Positions 22,540-34,690 of a DNA stretch of 64,000 bases are shown piece by piece. The position numbers and the translations under genes are program-made. Position 1 is the stretch's first letter, and each line of letters begins with the position of its first letter. The notes beneath the pieces were generated by a model, which was given only the letters and a program-made list of their open reading frames with translations, did no database searches and was not told the origin of the DNA. The stretch comes from Conus ventricosus (lineage: Eukaryota; Mollusca; Gastropoda; Neogastropoda; Conidae). The stretch covers positions 8,454,848 through 8,518,847 of the forward strand of contig CM031628.1 of assembly GCA_018398815.1 (NCBI GenBank), given 5' to 3'.

Positions 22540-23495
22540 GTTTTGGCCCAAATTTTTTTTCCTGCCACCTGGGGACGATACAAAAGGACCACCTTTCCCC
22601 AATTCAACTCCCAAAGCCCCAAAATAAAATGGGATTTTTTTATATTTTCCCCCTTGGTTTTGGATTGGGCCCCGGAAAAAAAAGTTTAAAATTTATAAGA
22701 AAATTTCAATTTCATTTTTTTTTGGCTGGTTTTTCAAGATAAAATTTGGGGGGGAACCCTTTTAAAAAAAAGATTGTTCTGCGGGTTTGTGTTGCTATCA
22801 AATGATTCCCAAACCGAGGCCCAAAATAACTTACCCCTCGCTTTGTTTTAAGGGCCCGTTAAAGGGAAAAAAGTTTAAAAAGGGTCAAGTAAAATCAATT
22901 ATTTTTTTTAAAACACAGAGTTATTTTTTAGAGAGGATTTTCCGGGGAGTTCCAGATCACAGGCTTTTTGAAAATTTTAAAACAAAAAAGGGGTTTTAGC
23001 CGAAAGTTTTTCCTACCGTATACAGAGAGTAAATTTGGAAAATTCTGAAACACGGAAGGGTTAGAAGTTTTGGCCCCCCGTTTTGCGGGGCAATGAAAAA
23101 TTGAAAAAATTTTAAAAGGATTTAAAAACCAGTAAAAGCAATCAAAAAAAAAAACAATAGTTTTTTGCGGGAAAACCTCCAGTAAAAACCAGAAAAAAAA
23201 TTAATTTACCTTTTGGGGTTTAAAAGTAAGGTCCCTGTTTTTTTCCCGGGGGAAGGGGGAAAGAAGGGGGGGGGACACTCGCTTTCAGGGCAACAGATCC
23301 TTTTTGGGAAAAGGTTGTTGATCCATTAAAATTAAAAAAATTTTTTGTAAAGTTGATCCCCCCAAGTGTATTATTTACGAAAATGACACAACAAAAAAAC
23401 CCAAGCCCCTCAAAGATTTTTTTGTGAAAGAAAAAACTGCAGATTTTTCCCCCGGGCACATTTCCCGTTTTAAATTAAATTTGGTTCTCCAGTGC
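22540..23495 (+). pseudogene. noisy copy of the Polinton integrase
   Basis: Collinear with 12,955-13,930. Landmarks include the GTCAAGTAAAATCAATTATT segment at 22,883 and the GATCACAGGC, AGCCGAAAG and GGGTTAGAAG words at 22,950-23,070. No frame stays open for more than about 70 codons. Confidence 0.75.
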
Positions 23496-23597
23496 CCAAT
23501 TCCCTATAAAAAACTTGGATTAACAACCCCGGTTTTTGTGTTTTTTTTCTTTTTAAATTGACTTCTTTGTTACAACTGTTTTTGTGGTTTCTTTGTA

Positions 23598-26500
23598 GTT
23601 AGATGCAGTTTTTTCCCGGTTGTCTTTGATGAAAAGTCTTTTTTGCCAAAACAAGGCTTTTTTTTGTTTGCCCTTGTGATTTTTTGCCCTGCAACAACGC
23701 TGCGGATTTTCCCCTTTGTTTTCTTAATGTTTTTTCCCCCTGGCTCAAAATTCGTACATTTTTGACCTTAACCCCACTTACTCCTTGATCACCTTTCCGA
23801 GAAACCCCCTTTAAATTCCCCCCTTTAAAACCTTCTTGTTAGTAATTGAATGTAAAGGCGAGGTCTTTTTTGGGGGTAACCCTGATTGTTTTCATTCCCG
23901 CATGTCCTTTAGCTATTTTCGTTTTTTCCATGTCTTTTAAATTTTTCTTCTTTTTGGGAATTTATCTAAACCAAAACTGTCTGTATCTGTGTAAATTTAC
24001 TCGGGGACTCAGGTTCGAGGGGCTTAAAAAGTAGTCTTAAAGAAACTTAACAAAAAAAAAGCTTTGATAATTTCTAAAACAGAAAAACCCAAATTTAAAA
24101 AAAAAAGGGTTTGCCCAAATTTTGACTTTTTTTTTTTTTCCCTTTTTTTCTTATGCCAAAAAACCCTGATCAGAAATTTTTTTGAAGCCTGAAAATTTTG
24201 GGTTTTTTAAGTCAGCTTTTTGGGTTTCGTTTCTTTGGGGGGACCAATCGGGACATTTTTAAGTTGTGCGGTTTTTCTCCATATTTTTTTAAAATCAGTG
24301 TTTTTTATCAGTTTTTAAAAAATTTCTTTTTTGAAGCTTTCGGTGGTTTGTTTTTTTTTAAATTCTTGTTCTTCATGATGAAAGGTTTTCAAAAAATGTT
24401 TTGATCAAAAAGAAATTTTATGCGAGGAACTGCGGGTAAACCTTCAAAAATGTTTTAAAAATTTAAATTTGTAAAAGTTTTTTAATGCCCCAGACAAAAT
24501 TTTTTTTGCCCCCGGAAAAAATTAGGCACAAGTTTAGGTGGTTCTTTTGGGACACTTTAAAGATTTTCTGCTGAAAAGGTAGTCATTATGCGGGGTAAGG
24601 GAAAATTTTTCCTGGGTTTTCTAAGTAAACTTTAGTTTTAAAGCCGCGCTCCTTTTAATCAGGGGGGTTTTAAAAAACCGGTTTCAACCAATTTTAGTGC
24701 CTTTTTGAATATTATTCGTACCTGTGTACTTTAAAAAAAGTTACGTTTTGGAAGTGATTGCCCCAAATTAGCCCAACCTTTCGGATTTTTTGGGCATCAA
24801 AATTTACAAAAGATATTTTGGCCCTTTTTTATTTTGGATTAATCACTAGGGTATTTTTTTTGTTTGCTTTCCCAGAAATGATCCCGACGCCATACTAAAT
24901 TCCTCCACGCAATCCGTTTTAAAATTCTTTGAATCTTTGGTTTAAATCTGACAATAAATCAATCTTTACTCCTTTTTAAATTTTAAAGAAAGCGTCCCAG
25001 CTCACCCCGGGGCCAAAATTTAATGCGCGGGATCCGGGGGCTAAATTTGTTTCTTGAAAAGGTCTTTCAAATTTTTCCCAATGACTTTCCCCCAAAACAA
25101 ACTTTTACTTTCCACCCCAAAAAGTATAAATTTCATGTTGGGTCCCCTTTTCTTTTTTACCCCTTTTAACTTCTGCCACGCATTTTGGCTTTTGGGTTTA
25201 ATCAAAAAATCGTGATGTCCTTTCCTTAAGACTAGAAAAAAAGCCCCTTTAGGCGGAAGGGGATCTTCATAAAAACCTTTCCCCAAAGGTTTTGTATCTT
25301 AAGGGTTTAAAGGGGCACTTTTTTTTCCCCTTTTAAAAGTTTGGGGTAAAAAATTTTCTTCCGTTATTGGGCGGGGATTTTAAAAGGGGACATACCCGGT
25401 GCCTCTAAGGGCCCATAATGGGCTGCATAAAATCAAAAAAAAAGACTTTTTATTTGGGTTTAAAAGCCCATGTACTTTTTTTGTGACTGGGGCAATGCAT
25501 GCTACCCTGAAGGCATCGTCCACTCCCTTTCATTATAAGGTGGGGGTTTCGAAACCCTTCCGAAATTTAAGGAAAGAAGATGGGAAAGCTTTCCTTGTCT
25601 TTGGATCAAACTTTAGTTAAAGATTTTTTTTCTGTGTGCTGCCCCCTATAAACCCTTTCCCCCAAAATTTGTGTTCTTTGGTCTCTTATGGGGGGGGTTT
25701 TTCCCTCTTGGGCGTTTGCTCCTTAAACCCCCAAAAATTCCAAACCTTTAGGGGCTGGGCATACTGTTTTTTGGGGCTTGGGCGTCATCATGTTTTCAGA
25801 TAATTCGATTTTTTTAAAAAAAACAACCCATTCGCACTTGCTGCTTTGGCCCTGAAAAAATTTCTTTTTGCCGCTTTTGGGGCCCCTTTTTTTAAAATTT
25901 TTTTTGGGGCCCCCGGGAATGAACCCCATCTGCCCTTAACTTTAATGAAGGAAAAATTTTAAACCCAAATCTGTTGATTACTCTTTAAAGACGGGTTTTT
26001 TGGGAAGTTTTTGTGGCGGGGGCCCCTTCAAAAGGGAAAACAATGAGTGATTGGGGAAGGGCTGTTTTTAAAAAACTAGGGAAAAGAATGTTGCACCCCG
26101 TTTCCGTTTTAAAAAACAAAACTTTGATCCGGGGGGGGGGGCGTAGTTAGTTCTTTTTATTACGTCAACGGGGCCCGTACAATGTTTTTATGTTCGCTTG
26201 CGGCTTAAAACAGAGGGAATTTTTTTGGTTAAACTTTTTTCTGCAGAATTCTTGTTTATGCCCAATTTTTGAAAGTAGGGGGCCAATAATCTACTCATTG
26301 TGCGTTTCAATGTGTTTTTGGGGAAAGCCCCCTTCGGGTTTAAAAAAGCATCAGCTTTTAAGTCAACATGGTTTTTTGTTGGTTTCCCTATTTTTTTGGG
26401 GCTGTTTTTTTTGGACACTTTAATCGGAAAAAAAAAGTTTCCTCACCCCAATGTTAAAAATTTTAACGTTATGGGTTTTTTTTTTGGGTTCTTCAAACGG

Positions 26501-27235
26501 GTTTCAATTTGATCAAAAACAAAACAGGAAAAAATTTTCCACAAAATTTTAAGGGTCATTGATTTTAAAGGGGTTTGTTAGACACTTCTCTGCTTTTTTT
26601 GGCGGGCTTTTAATGCACCCTTTGGGGAAACAAAACCAATTTAAAAACTTTTGGGGTTGTTGTTTTTCTTTTTTTTTAAAAAAACGGCTCTTTTTGAAAA
26701 CTAATGTGGAGGTAGTGGAATGTGAGACTTCCCTCAATCGGCGTTACTTACCTTTTTTTTAATCGGGTTCTTTTAGATTCCCCCTCTGCCCAACCAGAGC
26801 CCCCTCATTTTGGGCTTTTTCCCCGGAAAGAGGCCCCCAAATTTGGGAAAGAAAGTTCGTTTTTCCCCCCAAAAGGGGGGGTTTTTTAGTCATTAAAAAA
26901 AGGGAAAAAAATATAGTCTGCTTTTTTAGGAGACCCAAAACTTTTTGGTTTTCTTCTTTTAAATTGTTACTTTAGCCCGTTTAAAAAAACAGCTAAAATT
27001 ATTTTTAAACGGGGCGGGTCTTTTGTTTGGGTTTCCCCGGAAACTTGAGAAAATTAGCATGGCAACATTTCCCCGAAAGTTTCCCTGGTTCAATAACTTC
27101 AAATCAATATCATTCAGTCCCTCTTGTAAATTTTCTTGAATTGCTTAAAAAAAATTCGTTTCCTTTTTTTTTTTTTTTTAATATCTTAGCCTTGTTAAAG
27201 TCTCTTTTCTAACTCAAAATATTTTTTTAAAATTA
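23598..27235 (-). pseudogene. noisy copy of the Polinton DNA polymerase B
   Basis: Collinear with 14,041-17,400. The catalytic motif-C word (AAACTGTCTGTATCTGTGTA on the plus strand) is preserved exactly at about 23,974, while flanking sequence is degraded. The match to copy 1 ends at about 27,235, where copy 1 stops and this copy continues into sequence seen only once. Confidence 0.75.
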
Positions 27236-30200
27236 AAAAAAAAAAAATACTTAATCAGAATAAAATTTTCAACGGTTTTTTTTGGTTTGGGGGACTATAA
27301 ACTAAAGTTTTTAAAAACCCCCTTTTGGGGGTTTTAATGGGCTGTTTAGAAAACCGGGGTTTTTTGTTTTTGTTTACTTTTTTTAAAAATTCCTTTTTTT
27401 TTTGCTCGGGGTCTGGCCCGTTGGGGAAAAACTTGTCAACCCCCCTTTCTTTGAAGATCCCCAAAATTTTGGCTTTTGTAGTTTATCCAAAAACCCGGCC
27501 TGAAAAAAGATTAAATTCTTCTCCCCTGTTTTTTGAGGGCAAAATAGCGCTTTTTTTTATTGTCGTTTGAACGGCCCAAGTTTTGCTGTTATTTTGGTGA
27601 ACCATAGCTGGGTGGGTTTTGGGTTTAGGTTTTTTTTTTTTTGCGGCCCGGGACCTACAGCTAATGAAAACAGGCCCAAAAAGCTTAAAAAACAAACCCC
27701 CTTGAGGTTAAGCTGCGGGTAGCCCCCATGCCCCTTTTCTAAAAAACCAAACCCCTCCTTTTCCCGCTGATTTTCAGGCCCTTTTAGTTGATTCCCCCGT
27801 AATTTTAAAAAAGGTAACGAAATTTAAAAGGGGCAGAATACCTTGTTTGGCTTTGTGTATTTTGATAAATTTTTGCTCTAGTTTCTTGCCCGCTTTGGTA
27901 ATTTTTTGGTTAATTGAAGGTTTTTATGTTTGGGGTTTTTTTAAAAACAGGAATTGCCTTCTATCTCTTTTTTTTTGGCGGCGCTGTTGGAAAATTTGGT
28001 TTTAAAACCCCCAAAACAGCTGCTTTTTATTAAATAAAAATAAAGTGTATTTTTTGGGGTTTTTTTTAATCTGTTATTTTTAAAATTTCAGCTGGTTTTT
28101 TATATTAAAAACAAATGTTCATTAAGGGTTTTTTGGCTTTTTTTCTTTACAATTTTTAAAGGGTTTAAAAAGTCTCTCCAGCTCCCCGTTCCCTGGGAAA
28201 AGGTTATTCCCCTGTTTACCCTTTGGTCCAAAACCCTTAAACCGTTAAATTTTGGGTTTTTAAATAATCCCTCAAGCCCTAACTTTTTGAAAATTTTAAA
28301 TTTTTTTGCACAAAGGTCTGCCGTTTTTGGGGTTTCTACCCTCCCGCCCCAAAAAATTTTTTATTTATCCAAAAAAGCTGATAAGGTTTTTAAAACCCCC
28401 TTGGCAAATTTGGTTAGGACTGCCCTCAATGAAAATTTGTACTTTCGTTAAATTTTTGGGTTAAAAAAATTTTCACTTCCTCTTTTGAAAGGTTCTTTTA
28501 ATCTTCGCCCCGAATTTTAAAAAACCTTTAGCGTTTTTGCTGAGCCCCCTAAAAAAAAAATTTTCCTTATAGTGTCGGGCCCCGCTTCTAGGTTTTGTTG
28601 TATGATGAATCACTCTTTTTTAATTTATTTATAATTTTGACTGATATTTGGGGTCAATCTGCTTGCTAAAATTTGGGTTTTCTAACAAAGTCCCAAAATC
28701 TAAAAGGGTTAGAAATGCTTTTACTTTGTTCGGTGTTGATGATCTGTTTAAAGGTTTTTTATTCATTAAAAGTTAGTTTTATATGACCCTTTTTCTTTTT
28801 TTGCTCCCTTTAAAATATGGGGCATGCGCTTTTAAAAAACTCAAAATCTAAGGGAATGGAAAAAAACGATTTCCCATACGCAAAAATTTTTTTTGCTGCC
28901 CTCTTTTTGTTGTCTTTAAATTTTCCGGCGTCTATTTGGTTTTTGTTTCCCTCTTCATTTTTCGATTTTCCCTTTAAACGCAAAATAGCCCCTTTTTATT
29001 CTGGTTAGCATTGTTTAGAAAAGGTTAAAAAATATGTTGCTTTTTGTAAAAAAATTACTTCTTGCCCCCCAAGTTTTACGAAATTTTCTTTAAAAGATTG
29101 CCCGTCCCAAATTCTGGACAACTGTCTTTTGGGTCTGTTTCTGTTTTCCCAGTTTTTTTTTGGAAAATAAGTGTTTCCCGGCCCCGGCACAAAACCCTTT
29201 ATCTGTCCTAGGTTGGAAAATTTTACAGTTTGAATTTTATCTGCATCCAAAAAAGTAGTTTGGAAATTTTTTGGAACGTTAAAATTTCGTTTATTTTCCC
29301 TTCACGCCCCAAAAGGGTTTTTTTTCAGTCTTCCCATGCGGGTCAAGAATCAAGGGCCTTTTGCATTTTAACATTTTTTTTTTAAAAAAAAATAAAAAAA
29401 AAAATTTTAATTTTTAAAGAAACTTGGCAGGGTTTTTAAAAGGAAAAGATTATGTTGTTTTTGATTTTTGGAGACGACAAAGGTGAAATTTCCCCCTTGG
29501 GGGGGCGGCTTTGCTCGGGGCTTCATTTCATTGATTGGAAAATTTAAAAAAAAAAAATCGGGATTTTTTTTTACCAACAAATCGGGGGAAAATTAACAGG
29601 GAAAATAAGGTCAGTTTTTATACCCAAGTTTTTTCAAGAAAACCCCCCGAATTTTTTTGACCCTAAAGTTTTTTAAGTAAAAAATGACCCTTTGTTTGTG
29701 GGAGCGACCAAGGAAAATTGTTCCGCTTAAAAAAAAAAAAGGGAACCATCAAAGTTTTTTGCTGGTTTGGGTTCCAATTTTGAAAAAAGATTTAGTGTGG
29801 AAAAAGATCCCCAAAAGCCTTGGCCTTGTTTGGAAAAAATTAAGGGCGGGGGGGGAGGCAGTTGCCCAAAATTCAAAAAACACTGCAAGAAATCCCCAAA
29901 AAATAACCCAAAAGCAAAAAAATGGAACTTTTAAAAAATTTTTAAAACAATCAGCAGGTGAAAAAAAATTAAAAGTAATTAGAAGCAGAATCAGTTTTTT
30001 GAAGAAACAGCGGGGGTTTTAAAAACCCCATACAAAGGACTCACCGCTTCCCTTTCGAGAATTATTAGCCCCTTTATCGTACTTTAAAAACCAAACAAAA
30101 GGGGGGAATTTTTAAAAAACCAAATTTTGCAAAACTAGGTTAACTAGATGGGCATTTTTAAAAAAAGGGAAAAAAAAAAAACTGTTGAGGGCCTTTTAAA

Positions 30201-33200
30201 GACCCCATCGTAGGGGCCTGTTTTTAAAAAAAGAATAACCAAAGGACTAAAAGATCTTGGAAAAAGAGGTCAAACAAGACAGAATTTCTAACTAAACCCC
30301 CCAGACCAATTTTCGAACTCAAGGGGGAAATTAGAATAAGAAAAAATATCCGGAAAAAATTTTTTAGAAGGGCCCAACCCCTTGCAGAAAGAAAACGAAG
30401 CTGTTTAGAAGGGGGCAAGGAAATCATTTAGGGAAGGGTTTTTATAAAAGCCTTTGGGTTTTTCCTTTTTGTTTTAATGGTTGATGGCTTTTAAAGGCGG
30501 CCCGGGGGGGAGGTCAAAGTCAGTTCCCCCGCCCCCAATTTGCCTGATTTAAAAAATTTGGGGAAAAAAACAGTTGAATCTTGCGAGTTTATTTTTTAAA
30601 AAATTTTGTTTGGGAATGGCCCTTTGGGTGCTTTTCCCGGAATATTTTGGGGGTATGTTTTTAGTGGCTTTTTTTCATGCAAGCAAAAATAGTTGGCTTT
30701 TTTGGGGCCCCCCCCAGCACTTATGGGCTTTGGGTTTTTTAAAAGTTGGGGTTAAATTTTTTGTAAGATAAAGACCCAAATAATCCTAGGCCCGTTTTTT
30801 CCCCAAAAAAAGCGCTTTTCTTTTCTTTTTCATGGTCATCGCGAACAGAGCCCCCGAGTTTGGGTGGTTCCCTTAAATTGGGCCCTTTTGGGGGGGTTGG
30901 GGCCTCGGGGTTTTGATTTACTTTTTATTCTTTTTTGGGTTTTTTCTTTTTCTGCTTTTCAAATTTTTGGGGTCCCGAAATTTTTGTCGTTTTTCCCAAC
31001 CCTTTTGTTCATTGCCCCGCTATTTGGGGAATTTTTTTATTATAGTTTTTTATTGTTTCCACTGGAGTTTTGGGGGTCAGAAGGGGAGCATTTTATTTTT
31101 TAAAACCGTGCCAAAGGCAAAGTTACTTTCGATTTTTCCCCTTTGTAAAAAAATTTTGGGGATTTTTTTAATACCTTTAAGGGAAATTTAAAATGTGAAT
31201 TTTAAAGGCGTTCCCCTAAATTTGGGGTTTTTAAGTATTTTTTTTTGCGCGTCGAAGCCAGTAGAAGGATTTGGTTTTGGGTCGATCTTGCCTTTTGCTT
31301 GCGCCCCCAGGGAAAAAAACCCAAAAGTAGTACGAATTGGGTCGTTTATTCGTTTCTATTCCCCCTTAGTTAGGCCTTAGAGTGTCCCTTTAAATTTAAT
31401 TTTTGTCCTTTCTGTTTTTTTTTCTTGCTGTAGGGACCCCTTTGAACGTTTTTGCCCGAAAAGAAAGTTTTTTGAAAGGAGGATGCCCGTCCCCTAGTTA
31501 TTTTTTCCGTGCGGGTTTCCCCGAAAAAAATTTAAAAATCGCCCCCCCCCCCCCCCCCCAGACCATGATTATGATCCAAAATTTTGTCTAAAAAGCATGG
31601 TTTTTTGTTTTAAAATTGAAAATTTTTTACAGATCCTTTAAAAGCCTTCTGGCTTTTCTTTTGTTGGATTTTGGAAAAAAAACGGTTTGTCATTTTTGGG
31701 AAAGGCGTTGCATTTCAGCCAAAAAAACGTTTAAAAGGGTGTTAAAAGAAAAGAAAACTGTACACTGACCTCACCAAAGGGGTCTTTGGGGATTTTAAAA
31801 TTTTAAAACAGCATACGCCAAACCACACCCCGTTTTTTGCGCAAAACACAGCAAAAGTTTTTTAAAGGGGTTTGGATAAAAATTTGGCATCGGATGGGAA
31901 CCCAAAACGCTTTCTTGTTTTGGTGTTTTTTTTAGGGGGGTTTTAAAATTGCTTTCAATGGAAAGTACTAAACCCTTTTTTTTAAAAGCGGACGTTGGGG
32001 GCACAAATGGCGAGGGTGGCCAGGGTGGGTTTTTTTTTTAAGATTGGAGTGGGCCCCCAAGAAAATTTTGCTTTAGTATTTTTGGAATGCCCCATTTTTA
32101 ATTTTTTTTTAAAAAATGTTTGTAACAATAACAAATCAAGACCCCCCTTCGTTTTTAGGGGAAAATTTCTATTAAATTTAACCCAATGCGGAAACCCGAC
32201 CCGGGCCCCCGCTCATGAAAAATTTTAAAAAAGTCGTATGGGTTTTTTTTAAAAAGCCCCCCGACCCCGAAGGGAAAAATAAGGTTCCCAAAAGTTAACA
32301 GGCCGGGACCAAAAATGAGCCAGTTTTAAAATACCTTTAGGGGTTTTTAAGGGGTTTTGTCAACTAAAAAAAGCAATGGGGTTCTTTGGGCATTTAAATC
32401 TCAAATTTTAAAAATTTCCCAAAACTAAAAACAAGGTTTAAAATTTTTAAGGGTTTAAGAAGAAGGGAAATCTTTCTTTTTTGATAGAGGGCTAGCTTTA
32501 AAAAGTTTTGGCTTTTTCAAACTAGCAATTTACCCAACTATGTTTATTTGCTGGGCCAGACCAAAAAATACTTTTGGGGGGGGGGGAAAAAACCGCCGAT
32601 CTTGCATTTTCATTTTATTAAATCTATGGTTTTTTTTGGATGAGCTGAGCAAGATGAAACTTATAGGGTGGAAGGCACTCAACTTTTTTTTTGAGCTCTT
32701 CCGTAGGGGGAAAAAAGCATATTGCGATTATGAAATTATTAAACCCAAAAACCCCAATTTACGTTTAAAAAAATTTTGTTTTTTTGGGAGTGGGGTTTGG
32801 GTAATTTTAAAATAAAAATTCCCAAAGGCAAAACGGGAAAGTCGGGGTTTAAATGTGATTAACCCGGCACATTTTTTTGGGAAAAAAAAATAATCGGACT
32901 AAAAAATAATGTTCCCCGTGGGCCAGAAAAAACCAGGGGGAAAATTTGCCCTGTTGGGGGTTTTTTCCCTTTGAATTTTAAAAGGGCCCTTTCAGGTTTC
33001 GGCCTTTGAAAAAATGGTGAGATAGGAACTTTTTATGGTTTTGAGTTTCACCCAAATTAGGTGATTTTAAACGCAAAAGAGGGTTTACGAAAACAAAAGG
33101 TTTTTTAAACAGAACCAAAATTCGCAATTTAGAAGCAAATAAAGGGTTTGGGAGTATGGGAAAATTTTAAAATAGTTCCCCAAACCTTTTCCCCAAATGG

Positions 33201-34462
33201 GGATTTAGAAAAAATATTTAGAATGGGGGAAAAAAAAATTTGTTTCATTAAACCCTTTTTTCCAATTTTTTTTCCGCCAAAAAAAAATTTTTAGAAAAGG
33301 GAATTCAAAATCTGGCCTTTTTCATTTAAGGTTTTTTATACCAGACGATAAAAAGTCGAAAAAAAATTGGGAAATTTAAGCGTATGGGAAAAAAACAGTA
33401 CATCCTTTCCCCCCTGGAAAAAAAACCGTTTGTAAAAAAAAACTTCTACAAAATTACAGTTTTTTCCAAGCGAAAATTTGGAGACACGTTCACAATTTAT
33501 TTTAAAATTTTTGTCTTTAAAGTTTTTGGGAGGGATTGGGGGTTGTGGGCGGGGGGTGATGCCCCTTTTAAAAGGAATTAATTTTTAGTGGAAAACAAAA
33601 CGTTTAAACGTCTTAAGTTTGTTGTCGTCGTTCTTCCAATGGCGAGGGTTTTTAAGATAAAACAACAAGGAAACCAAAAAACACCCGTTGATTAATTTGA
33701 AACAATCTTAAGGGCTAAATTGGAAATTAAATTTTTTTCCCCTTTTGGCCTCAAAGGGTTTTAAATTTTACGAAAAAAGGGTTTTTACGGGTGAGGTTTT
33801 ATAAAAAATAATAACTGAAATTAGATTTTAAACCCCTTTTTATTAAAAAATATGGGGCAGTTTAAAATTTATGGGCAAAAAAATCCCATTGCTCATTGAT
33901 TTGGGGGGGCGAAGGTTGTGGAAAAAAAACCAAAAAAATATTTTTTCCTCCGGCCTGTTACAAACCGGGGTTTATTTGTTATTTTTTAATTTTATTGGGT
34001 TTTCTTTTCCAAAACTTAAATGGAACAAGAAAATCATAAAAGAAGGGGTTTTTATGGACAGATTTTGAAAAATTTTTTTGTTAATCCTAGCAATAAAATT
34101 TAGTTTAGTGTTTTTTTAGAACAGTTTTTAGGGCTGTTTGAAGGAACGCCAAAAAATATTTATTATGATGATGTTCAGCAAAAGGGGCATAAATTTAAAA
34201 AAGGAAAAAAAACACTTTGTCAAAAAAAGCTTTTTTCCCGGAAGGGGGAAAGCTGGGATATGTGTGTGGATTTTTTTCCCGAAATATAAATCGGTTTTTT
34301 TTTAAAACTTTAGAGAAACAGTTAAAAAAACTGTAGGTTTTTTTTTTCACTTTAAAAGGGCAAAGACTCATTTTTTAAGAAAAGTTTGGGGGGGGGAAAA
34401 AAATGATGTTATGAAAATGATCAGGAAAAAAATAGGATTAAACAAACTGAAATCTGAAAGTT
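27236..34462. other. Polinton interior seen only in low-quality copy (expected capsid/ATPase/protease region)
   Basis: About 7.2 kb lies between the end of the copy-1 match and the right TIR. In Polintons this part normally carries the upstream end of PolB or small ORFs, the packaging ATPase, the adenovirus-like cysteine protease and the capsid proteins. I could not identify any of these with confidence because no frame survives the homopolymer errors. Open fragments include a basic, Lys-rich one at 29,684-30,022 (AGGEAVAQNSKNTARNP), which loosely recalls minor-capsid-like proteins, and hydrophobic ones at 30,864-31,191. These are not called as genes. Confidence 0.5.
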
Positions 34463-34690
34463 TAGTTTAAAATTGTATTGAAAAAGGTTTAAACCCTTTT
34501 CACGTAGGGGTTTTTTTGTTGGGGCGTTATTTTTTGGGGTTTTTCTTGGGCAGAGAACAAGATTAGGCGGTTTTAGGCCACTTTCGCCCCCCCAAAAGTG
34601 GGTGGAAAAGGGGGGGGTGAAATCAGAATCCCCCGGGGTTTATAAGTTTTCTACTGAATTAAAAATTTTTTTTCTTTAAAATAAAGGATG
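34463..34690 (-). repeat. Polinton terminal inverted repeat, right
   Basis: In reverse complement this segment follows 8,770-8,938 of copy 1. The words GCGTTATTTTTTGGGGT, CAGAGAACAAGATTAGGCGG and TTTTAGGCCACTTTCGCCCC are decisive. The similarity fades inward at about 34,463 and outward between 34,655 and 34,690, beyond which no retroelement coding sequence follows. Confidence 0.7.

Larger units (their letters stand above)
17905..34690. mobile_element. Polinton/Maverick element, copy 2 (end to end, low-quality sequence)
   Basis: Bounded by a left terminal repeat (17,905-18,106) and its inverted partner (34,463-34,690). Up to 27,235 it is collinear with copy 1, including every small landmark (unknown ORF, direct repeats, AAGTT tract, small frames, integrase, polymerase), but about 8 percent longer because homopolymer runs are stretched. 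Bases next to runs are often replaced by the run base, the pattern of uncorrected long-read consensus. Beyond 27,235 it carries the part of the element missing from copy 1. ORFs predicted here are mostly frameshift artefacts. Confidence 0.75.

Noticed and set aside
17402..27235. A second, diverged Polinton family inserted in tandem
   Set aside because: Differences from copy 1 are mainly run lengths and run-base substitutions rather than ordinary mutations, and even non-coding landmarks and the flanking LINE are repeated.
29684..30022. Lys-rich 112-codon frame as Polinton minor capsid protein
   Set aside because: Similarity is only a loose basic/Ala-rich resemblance in low-quality sequence; not enough to call.
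27236..34462. Packaging ATPase Walker A motif
   Set aside because: I looked for G-x-x-G-x-G-K-S/T in both directions and found no convincing instance in a frame that stays open.
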